Below are positions 34,261 through 40,665 of a stretch of 64,000 nt of DNA, piece after piece; within the stretch, counting starts at the first letter, position 1, and each line of letters begins with the position of its first letter. The translations under genes and the position numbers were made by a program. The notes below the pieces were generated by a model. That model ran no database searches. It was not told where the DNA came from and saw only the letters and a list, made by a program, of their open reading frames with translations. The DNA is from Halocatena pleomorpha (lineage in GTDB: Archaea > Halobacteriota > Halobacteria > Halobacteriales > Haloarculaceae): NCBI RefSeq assembly GCF_003862495.1, contig NZ_RRCH01000021.1, positions 62,001 through 126,000 of the forward strand, given 5' to 3'.

Positions 34261-35133
34261 TCACAGGTTCGACTTGGCTGTCGACTCCTGAACTGATTCA
34301 ATCGCGTCCCACGACAGTTCCGGACGAGTGCCGCTCGACCGGGCGGCGATCGCCCCACACGCATTGCCGACCGTGAGCGGCCGGTGGTATCCCGCGTCGG
34401 ATTCGGAAAGATACGCGTAGATGAAACCGGCGGCGAAGGCGTCACCGGCTCCTGTCGTATCGACTGCATCGATGTCGTATCCTGAATGGTGAGCCGTTCC
34501 GTCTGGCGTGTGTGCGTCCGCTCCCCCCTCTCCGTGCTTTCTGACGACGATACATTCTTCTGGACCGTCGATCATCTCGGATTCACGGCGGTTCAGAAAC
34601 ACGATATCAGCGAGTTCCAGCGTTCGATCGTACGATCGCCCGGTGCACCGGCGGCCGGGATCAAAACTCACGCTGAGACCGTTCCGTGTGGCGATATCAG
34701 CCAGTTTACCAGCGGTATCCGGATCTTGACCAGTCAGATGGAGGTGGTCGGCAGCCCGGATGTACGATTCAGAAACGGTGTCGGGATCGATCGCTTCGTT
34801 TACGCCATCGGTGCCGAGAACGAACGCCTCACCGTCCGGTGCGACGACGAGGTATTTCACGGCCGTCTGACCCTCCACGACCTGTAGCTCCGTGGTATCA
34901 ACACCGCTTTCCTGTAGTTCCGAGCAAGCTGATCGACCGTTAGCGTCGGTTCCAACGCTTCCGATGATCCCGGTTGAGACGCCGAGTTGTGTCAGCGCTA
35001 CAGCCGTGTTCGCTGCACTCCCCCCACCCCCACTGTGGCGTTCGTGGATTCGTGCCTCGCTGTCTGCCGTCGGGAGGTGTCCGACGTGGAGCGTGACATC
35101 CCAGTTGGCGTGCCCGGCACAGATAACGCGCAT
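34261..35133 (-). CDS. PfkB-family carbohydrate kinase (possible ribose-1-phosphate kinase)
   Basis: A 290-residue ribokinase-fold kinase. The N-terminus has G-G-G-G-S-A-A-N-T-A near residue 35, which is substrate binding. The C-terminal signature D-T-T-G-A-G-D-A-F-A-A-G-F near residue 233 contains the catalytic Asp. Its place directly upstream of a nucleoside phosphorylase agrees with the haloarchaeal non-carboxylating pentose bisphosphate route, in which a PfkB-family enzyme phosphorylates ribose-1-phosphate. That assignment is inference; ribokinase or another sugar kinase is possible. The ATG at 35133 gives the usual family N-terminus. Confidence 0.85.
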   Translation of the reverse strand: MRVICAGHANWDVTLHVGHLPTADSEARIHERHSGGGGSAANTAVALTQLGVSTGIIGSVGTDANGRSACSELQESGVDTTELQVVEGQTAVKYLVVAPDGEAFVLGTDGVNEAIDPDTVSESYIRAADHLHLTGQDPDTAGKLADIATRNGLSVSFDPGRRCTGRSYDRTLELADIVFLNRRESEMIDGPEECIVVRKHGEGGADAHTPDGTAHHSGYDIDAVDTTGAGDAFAAGFIYAYLSESDAGYHRPLTVGNACGAIAARSSGTRPELSWDAIESVQESTAKSNL

Positions 35134-35186
35134 TATCGCATCGTACATCCGACCGACCCAAAAACGTCTCCGCTTCGAACGCACCG

Positions 35187-35987
35187 TTACCCGACAATGG
35201 TGAACAGAACCACGTTGTGAACGCCCGGTCCTAGACCGACAGCGGCGATGGCAGCGAGCAGTAGGTTTCCTTCGGACGGCTCTTCTCGGACGTAATCGGC
35301 AAGCAGACCGACGATCACCACTGCGAGGAACACTTTCACGACGACGAACAACCCTACGCCACCGATATCGATCAGGAGCTGGGAAAGCGGTGTCTGCTCA
35401 CCGAAGCCCAGAAACGCCAGTCCAACGGCGGTCGAGAGGCCATCGAGTGCGTGGCCGAATATGACGAGCAGCCCGGCCCGGCCGGTTTCGTCGATAACTG
35501 TCGGAAGGAATGACCGGAACAGGAGCCAGCCGCCTCCGGCGATCGCGGTGGCTCCCGCGACGGCGACGCCCGGCCAGAACACGTGGACCGGTGGTGACCG
35601 GACAGCTGCAACGGCTGCGATGGCAAACACGCCGACGGCCACCACAGTTCCCGTGATGAGCACCACACCGGGCGTGCTATCGATTGCGAATCGATCGGGG
35701 TGGCGGTCGCCAACCACGGCAACGATCGTTCCCACGACGGCGAACGTCGTGAGATACACCGTCGGAGCGCTCGCAAATGGTGCAACCACCGCCGGGATCG
35801 CTCTGGCCTGTTCGAGTGCGTACAGTCCGGCACCGACCCCCATCCACGGTGCAAGTCCGACGACGATCTGTTCCGTGATTCTCTGTGCCCGTCGGTAGAG
35901 CACGCCCACGATCACGAGACTCACGAGGAGGATTCCGACCAGATACGGCAGCGGCGGGAGTACGAACCCTTCGGGTAGCAGTTGCAT
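35187..35987 (-). CDS. DUF63 family membrane protein
   Basis: A 266-residue integral membrane protein with about seven or eight helices. It begins [12 protein letters not shown] and contains [12 protein letters not shown] near residue 186, features of the archaeal DUF63 family, whose function is unknown. The start at 35987 was chosen because a 14-codon upstream extension is Arg-rich and lacks family character. It is divergent from deoC (gap about 90 bases). Confidence 0.88.
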   Translation of the reverse strand: MQLLPEGFVLPPLPYLVGILLVSLVIVGVLYRRAQRITEQIVVGLAPWMGVGAGLYALEQARAIPAVVAPFASAPTVYLTTFAVVGTIVAVVGDRHPDRFAIDSTPGVVLITGTVVAVGVFAIAAVAAVRSPPVHVFWPGVAVAGATAIAGGGWLLFRSFLPTVIDETGRAGLLVIFGHALDGLSTAVGLAFLGFGEQTPLSQLLIDIGGVGLFVVVKVFLAVVIVGLLADYVREEPSEGNLLLAAIAAVGLGPGVHNVVLFTIVG

Positions 35988-36076
35988 TGAGCGGACTGTT
36001 CGACGCCGGCGGCAAAGCCCTACCGACATCTGACGACCACCGACGAACGTATTTCACTCCGTGTGTATCTCCCCGT

Positions 36077-36712
36077 ATGGACGATTTTCCCGGTCACGTC
36101 GATCACACGGTCCTCGGTGTGGACACGACGGCGGCAGACGCCGAGCGAGTTGTTCGAGACGCCGAACGGTACGGAATGAACGCCTGCATTCCGCCCTGCT
36201 ACGTTCCCACTGTCGAAACGGATGTTGTGTTAACGACGGTCATCGGATTCCCCCACGGTCAACACACGCCGGAAACCAAGCGCAACGAAGCCCAACAAGC
36301 CTACAGCAACGGCTGTGACGAACTCGATATGGTCATCAACGTTGGCCAACTCAAAGCAGGTGCAGATACGGCCGTTAGTGATGACATTGAGACGGTTGTC
36401 GATGCCGTTCCGATCCCGGTGAAGGTAATCATCGAAACGGCGGTGCTCAACTCCGAGGAGAAACACCGTGCTTGTGAGCTTGCGGCTGCTGCGGGTGCGG
36501 ATTTCGTGAAAACGTCGACCGGTTTCGCCAGTGGGGGTGCGGCCGTCGATGATGTTGCGCTCATGAGCGAGTATCTCCCTGTGAAAGCGAGTGGTGGGAT
36601 CGGTTCCTACGACCAAGCGAAAGCACTCCTTGAAGCCGGTGCCGAACGCATCGGTGCCTCAAGCGGCGTTCAGCTCGTTGAAGAGTATCGGGCGGCCAAT
36701 GACCTGACGTGA
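36077..36712 (+). CDS. deoC: Deoxyribose-phosphate aldolase
   Basis: A 211-residue class I aldolase that cleaves 2-deoxyribose-5-phosphate into glyceraldehyde-3-phosphate and acetaldehyde. The Schiff-base lysine is in F-V-K-T-S-T-G-F (about residue 140) and the assisting lysine in V-K-A-S-G-G-I (about residue 170); [10 protein letters not shown] near residue 80 is also characteristic. Length fits archaeal DeoC (about 210-220). It lies 3 kb from the nucleoside phosphorylase and kinase pair, which suggests a shared nucleoside-catabolic role. Confidence 0.95.
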   Translation: MDDFPGHVDHTVLGVDTTAADAERVVRDAERYGMNACIPPCYVPTVETDVVLTTVIGFPHGQHTPETKRNEAQQAYSNGCDELDMVINVGQLKAGADTAVSDDIETVVDAVPIPVKVIIETAVLNSEEKHRACELAAAAGADFVKTSTGFASGGAAVDDVALMSEYLPVKASGGIGSYDQAKALLEAGAERIGASSGVQLVEEYRAANDLT

Positions 36713-36745
36713 GAATATAAGACAGTCGCAGCCGAGTATCGATGC

Positions 36746-37279
36746 ATGAAGATCTACACGGGCCGTGGTGATGAGGGCCAGACTGATCTCCGAAACATGT
36801 CTCGCGTCTCGAAGACGAACCCGCGAATCGAAGCCTACGGCACCGTGGATGAGGCCAACGCGCTCGTCGGCGTCATCGTGCCGTCCGGCCACGACGATGT
36901 GGACGAACGGCTTCAAGAGATCCAAAACCATCTCCACATCGTGCAGGCTGACTTTGCCGATCCCGACGAAGACAGTGACAGCCCGCGACTCGATGACCCG
37001 CACGTCGACCGCCTCGAAACGTGGATCGACGACTGCGACGAGGAACTCGATCCCCTAGAGTCGTTCGTCCTCCCCGGTGGCAGTGCGACCGGCGCGAAAC
37101 TCCATCACGCGCGGGCTGTCGTCCGCCGCGCAGAACGCCGGGCTGTCGCGCTTGCGACGAACGAACCTGTGAACGAAACAGCGATCACGTATCTCAACCG
37201 CCTTTCCGACGCGCTGTTCGTCTTCGCGCGAGTCGTAAACGAACGCGAAGGTGTCACTGAAGAGTCGCCAACGTATTGA
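36746..37279 (+). CDS. pduO: Cob(I)alamin adenosyltransferase, PduO type
   Basis: A 177-residue ATP:cob(I)alamin adenosyltransferase that makes adenosylcobalamin. The N-terminal T-G-R-G-D-E-G-Q-T-D-L motif binds ATP, and the helical bundle has G-T-V-D-E-A-N-A (about residue 32), L-P-G-G-S-A near residue 110 and A-R-A-V-V-R-R-A-E-R-R near residue 123. GAATATAAG at about 36713-36721 is a TATA-like element about 29 bases before the ATG, suggesting its own leaderless promoter despite only 33 bases after deoC. A strong hairpin follows the gene. Confidence 0.92.
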   Translation: MKIYTGRGDEGQTDLRNMSRVSKTNPRIEAYGTVDEANALVGVIVPSGHDDVDERLQEIQNHLHIVQADFADPDEDSDSPRLDDPHVDRLETWIDDCDEELDPLESFVLPGGSATGAKLHHARAVVRRAERRAVALATNEPVNETAITYLNRLSDALFVFARVVNEREGVTEESPTY

Positions 37280-37292
37280 TAGGAACAGAGAC

Positions 37293-37328
37293 GTGCTGTC
37301 GGTAGAAAGGACAGCTAACCGACAGCAC
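37293..37328 (+). terminator. Perfect 11-bp inverted repeat after pduO
   Basis: GTGCTGTCGGT at 37293-37303 and ACCGACAGCAC at 37318-37328 form an 11-bp stem with a 14-base loop, 13 bases downstream of the pduO stop. It is followed by a short T-rich stretch. A transcript-ending or RNA-stabilising hairpin is the simplest reading. Confidence 0.5.
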
Positions 37329-37389
37329 TTTCGCCCACTGTCGTTTTCGAACCGATGCGTACAGTTCGGCTCACCTCCGAGCCGTATTC

Positions 37390-37405
37390 TTTAGGTGTGC
37401 CTAAA
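37390..37405 (+). promoter_or_regulatory. TTTAGG-TGTG-CCTAAA inverted repeat (DtxR/iron-box-like)
   Basis: A perfect 6-bp inverted repeat with a 4-base centre. Its form resembles operators bound by DtxR/IdeR-type metal regulators (TTAGG...CCTAA) described in haloarchaea. It lies 78 bases before the start of the PD-(D/E)XK-like gene. Another hairpin, CGGCTC-ACCTCC-GAGCCG, precedes it at about 37367-37384. Confidence 0.4.
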
Positions 37406-37482
37406 AGACTGTAAACGTTTTGGTTGTGTAAACGACGCAGTTCAGATAGTCAATACCGTAACCGTTCTTGGGGAACCGAGAG

Positions 37483-38751
37483 ATGACCGGTCGTATGGCA
37501 AGCGCAACTCCGCTTTCGGAGCCGATGGTCCTCGCCCACACCAAAGACCACCTCTTTTCTGATTCCACAGAGTCGAACACGTACGCCGTCGTCGACACGC
37601 AATTTGCAGTGGATGAGTGGCTTTCCGGTCGGCACATTCCGTCGGCTGTCCGTGAACGATTAGCTCCCTTTAACCGCGTCGAACTGGGTTCTGGATTTCC
37701 GGATCTCATTGGTGTCTGCTCGCTCGGGCCGGAACTGCTTGCGGTTGAGCGTTTCGGTGAGCGATCGCCGCTGATCGCTGTCGAGGCAAAAGGGGACACC
37801 GACGCTGCAACGGCAGCTGTCGAATCAGGCATCATTCAGGCGTACGACCGTCTCCACCAAGCCAACGCCGCGTACGTCACAGCGCCGGTCGACGCCGTGT
37901 CCCAGACCGACCGGGCGCTCGCCCGAGAACTCAACGTCGGTGTCCTCGGTGTCGATCCCGGCGGGACCGTCACGCCGCTCGAAGTTCCTCGTGTTGTCGG
38001 AAATCGCACGTCCGACGACGCGACTGCGATCCGGTTTCAGGCGACTGCACACGGCGTCGCTGGCAAATCGTTTACTCTCAACCACCCGAAAAATTACCTC
38101 GGATATCCGCTCGCGCTGTATCATTCCGATGACACCGCTGCCGTCTTCTCCGAGTACGTCATCAACGCCGTCGAAAGCGCCCGCAGGGGGGCAGCCTTTC
38201 TCGGTCTTGTCAAGGAACGCCCGAGCGGTGTCGTTCTCACACCACTCGGAGAGGAGGTGATCCGGTTTGCTTTCCGTCGGTATGAATCTGTTACCGCTGC
38301 GCTGGCGTCGTTCAAGGCGTGGAACGGGTCGAGACGCCGGTTCTGTGAACTCGCTCCTGAATGGGGATTGCTGACGAGACGGGTCGTATGGGCGTACCCG
38401 GCAACACAACTCCTCGTCACGGAACTCCAGACGATGCACGACGACGGATTCACGACGCCGTCGCTTGTCGACCTCGTTGAGTGGTTACACGTTACCCATC
38501 CGACGTTCACTGTGGAGCTGTTCCTCCGTGGCACGGAGGACGTTCGCCGTCGCGTGCTTGATGTGAACGGTGACCTTCGTTCTGCTGTGCTCAAAGAGGG
38601 AGAGGTTTTCCACTCTCCGACCGTCTTTCAGTTGAAAGCGATCCTCTACCACGCAGGAATCCTTACTGAACGAGGAGCCGAACCTCACCGCCTTGAACCG
38701 GTGAACGACGTGTGGAAACTGCGAGAGCCGCTGGACACGACGCTCGAATAA
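37483..38751 (+). CDS. PD-(D/E)XK-like nuclease domain protein with C-terminal winged helix, unknown function
   Basis: A 422-residue protein. Residues 65-105 read G-F-P-D-L-I-G-V, then 26 residues, then A-V-E-A-K-G, which fits the PD-...-(D/E)xK core of restriction-endonuclease-fold enzymes. The middle (about residues 150-330) is helical. The C-terminal 60 residues (V-F-Q-L-K-A-I-L-Y-H-A-G-I-L-T) suggest a winged helix. No methyltransferase, helicase or toxin partner adjoins it. An iron-box-like repeat lies upstream. TTG at 37468 and ATG at 37495 are alternative starts. Nuclease activity is inferred only from the motif. Confidence 0.6.
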   Translation: MTGRMASATPLSEPMVLAHTKDHLFSDSTESNTYAVVDTQFAVDEWLSGRHIPSAVRERLAPFNRVELGSGFPDLIGVCSLGPELLAVERFGERSPLIAVEAKGDTDAATAAVESGIIQAYDRLHQANAAYVTAPVDAVSQTDRALARELNVGVLGVDPGGTVTPLEVPRVVGNRTSDDATAIRFQATAHGVAGKSFTLNHPKNYLGYPLALYHSDDTAAVFSEYVINAVESARRGAAFLGLVKERPSGVVLTPLGEEVIRFAFRRYESVTAALASFKAWNGSRRRFCELAPEWGLLTRRVVWAYPATQLLVTELQTMHDDGFTTPSLVDLVEWLHVTHPTFTVELFLRGTEDVRRRVLDVNGDLRSAVLKEGEVFHSPTVFQLKAILYHAGILTERGAEPHRLEPVNDVWKLREPLDTTLE

Positions 38752-38774
38752 TTACGCGCGAGAGAAGCGAGCGC

Positions 38775-38795
38775 ATGGGTTGGGGCGGATTTGAA
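38775..38795 (+). repeat. Partial copy of the tRNA-Val 3' end
   Basis: Twenty of 21 bases (ATGGGTT-x-GGGCGGATTTGAA) match 38877-38897, the acceptor and T-arm end of tRNA-Val, in the same orientation 102 bases away. Nine bases of this copy (GATTTGAAT, 38788-38796) recur inverted at 38826-38834. Such duplicated tRNA ends are typical attachment-site scars of integrating elements, but no integrase is present here. Confidence 0.55.
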
Positions 38796-38877
38796 TCTCA
38801 GTCGTTCCGCACGCTCCACTCCCTGATTCAAATCAGCCAACTCAGTACAGTCGCTCACGTTCGTTCGCGCCAGAATA

Positions 38878-38952
38878 TGGGTTAGGGCGGATTTGAACCG
38901 CCGACTTCCTCCGTGTGAAGGAGGTATCATAACCAGCCTAGATCACCAACCC
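38878..38952 (-). tRNA. tRNA-Val (anticodon CAC)
   Basis: The minus strand folds as a full tRNA. The acceptor is GGGTTGG/CTAACCC (one G-U pair), with a D-arm ATC...GAT. The anticodon arm is CCTCC-TTCACAC-GGAGG with anticodon CAC (reads GTG). The variable loop is AAGTC and the T-arm GGCGG-TTCAAAT-CCGCC. The discriminator is A. No intron is visible. Confidence 0.95.
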
Positions 38953-39020
38953 ACAATCGGTAGAAACAAGCGCGGTAACTTAAGGATTCCTTTCGACTTC
39001 GCGGCCCGTCCTGATGTGGT

Positions 39021-39254
39021 TCACATCCGGGCTTGTGCTCGGTGGTACATTCGTTTTGCCCGCCCTCGGTACGTTTCGAATTCCGCTTTCAGTCGCTCGC
39101 CCCGTGTGCGTTCGGATTCCGTTTCGACCGATCTCATTCTGAGTCGGGTACGGAGATCCTTTTCGAGAGGCGAAACTGTCTCCGTCACTCCGAGTCGACC
39201 CTCTTGGCCGGCTCGCTTGAGGTAGTACCACGCGTCTTTGAAATGCCTATTCAT
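39021..39254 (-). CDS. Small helical haloarchaeal protein (DUF7553-like)
   Basis: A 77-residue charged, mostly helical protein that starts M-N-R-H-F-K-D-A-W-Y-Y-L-K-R-A-G. This opening is typical of a widespread haloarchaeal family of small cytosolic helical proteins of unknown function. It begins about 70 bases beyond the 5' end of tRNA-Val, and on the same strand. The high Arg/Glu content and lack of hydrophobic segments argue against a membrane role. Confidence 0.65.
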   Translation of the reverse strand: MNRHFKDAWYYLKRAGQEGRLGVTETVSPLEKDLRTRLRMRSVETESERTRGERLKAEFETYRGRAKRMYHRAQARM

Positions 39255-39382
39255 ACCGCATAGTAGTCGGTGAGTGGATAAAGTGCTTTTGGCAGTTTGG
39301 AGTGGCGATGGGCTCGATCCCTCGCTCGGGACGTGTGAGTCGTGTTGAGTGGCGTTGGATCGAGTATCCGGGCGGATTTGTT

Positions 39383-39739
39383 TCAGCGTCCCGTCCGTTT
39401 GTGGTATTCGTCTCTCGCCTCAGTGATCGCGGCGGCGACGATCGCGAGCATGTCGAACATGTCTAGCTCTCGCTGCCCATCGGTTAGCGATTTCGTTGCG
39501 CTACCGGTGTCGCCGGTCGTGCTCTCCTCTGTGACCGTCTCCGTCTTCACCGCTTTGTGCTCCTCTTTCCCTGTGGGTTCTTCTCCTGCCTCATCCGTCT
39601 GGGTGTCATCTCCCCGGAACCGCAACAGGATGGTCACACCAACGATCGCCACCAGAGCGATCGTCAGCTTGCGCTTGATCCCAGCACCGTCCTTTGTACC
39701 GACGAGTACCGTGTCAAATAGTGTCGAGCGTATTGTCAT
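39383..39739 (-). CDS. Small single-pass membrane protein, unknown function
   Basis: A 118-residue protein with one hydrophobic helix (about residues 24-41), a long acidic, Thr/Glu/Lys-rich linker (about residues 43-85) and a short C-terminal helix (L-D-M-F-D-M-L-A-I-V-A-A-A-I-T-E-A). Similar small proteins are common in haloarchaea, but no function is known to me. Codon use is similar to neighbouring genes. Confidence 0.55.
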   Translation of the reverse strand: MTIRSTLFDTVLVGTKDGAGIKRKLTIALVAIVGVTILLRFRGDDTQTDEAGEEPTGKEEHKAVKTETVTEESTTGDTGSATKSLTDGQRELDMFDMLAIVAAAITEARDEYHKRTGR

Positions 39740-39903
39740 AGGTCGATGTGTACGTCTTCTCGCTTCACCCCTGTATAGTTATTTGATTCTCGGTCCCCGA
39801 ACTGTGCTAATTTGATAGGAAGTTCCGAACTCCGATTCCGGCGTTCAGTCGGGAGCGGACACGACGAGATGGTCTCCGGTGTGGTGTGTCAAAGCTCGAC
39901 TCA

Positions 39904-40392
39904 TCACAGCGAAAGACAGACCGCAATGCTGCTTTCTCCGACTCGGAGGACGTTAGTCAGAACAGTCGGAAGGAGTGCCCCCGCGAGTGAGAACAGCGGA
40001 TTCATAATTTCAGGGGTCTGACGACCTGCTCGGCCGAGTGTCACCATTGATCGGACGAGGAACTTGGTGAAAAAGACGATCGTCGTAAGCTGTAACACTG
40101 TTGCTATCACTGGTGCGATCCCGAGACCCATCCACCCGCCGGCACAGAACACCCGTCCGACCACACTGAGTCCGAGATCGTGCGCCCCGACGAGAATGAT
40201 CCACAGTGGCCCGATGAGTCCGACGATCACGATTACTGATATGCGAAGGTCTTCTCGCCCGGATTGGGTCATAAGTCGTATGAGGCAGTTCCACCACCAC
40301 ACAACCGTGCGGGTCACGCGACGGCACCCACCTCTCACCCGTCCGGCCGACGATGACACTAATTCAGGAACACGATCTGAAATCCGCCCCAT
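39904..40392 (-). CDS. Membrane protein of unknown function
   Basis: A 162-residue protein with a basic N-terminal part (about residues 1-45) and about three or four membrane helices (about residues 50-70, 82-110, and 128-148). No family was recognised. The ATG at 40392 (M-G-R-I-S-D-R) is preferred to one ten codons upstream that lies in a less coding-like region. It is divergent from the AAA+ gene, with an AT-rich region of about 270 bases between them. Confidence 0.5.
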   Translation of the reverse strand: MGRISDRVPELVSSSAGRVRGGCRRVTRTVVWWWNCLIRLMTQSGREDLRISVIVIVGLIGPLWIILVGAHDLGLSVVGRVFCAGGWMGLGIAPVIATVLQLTTIVFFTKFLVRSMVTLGRAGRQTPEIMNPLFSLAGALLPTVLTNVLRVGESSIAVCLSL

Positions 40393-40665
40393 GTGGTAAT
40401 TATCACGCTGGACGGGGGGCAAAAAAGTATTGGATGGATATTTATATTTATTGAATATATTTGTTCATCCGTGATACATGGTTCCCTCGGTCGGACGATC
40501 ACGTTGGTGAGTATCGCATGAGTGAAGTTCCTGTACAGTGTAAGTGATAATACTAATCAGTGTTTCAAAGAAAGATAAAATGATGGATCTTTCCTCTCTA
40601 CTGTTGTTTGTTGTACCATCCACTTTGACAACTGTTACTAACCAGACGGCCATCAGGAGGTCACA

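Noticed and set aside
38685-38930. Minus-strand frame of 81 codons
   Set aside because: It reads through tRNA-Val and its partial copy; a well-known kind of false gene.
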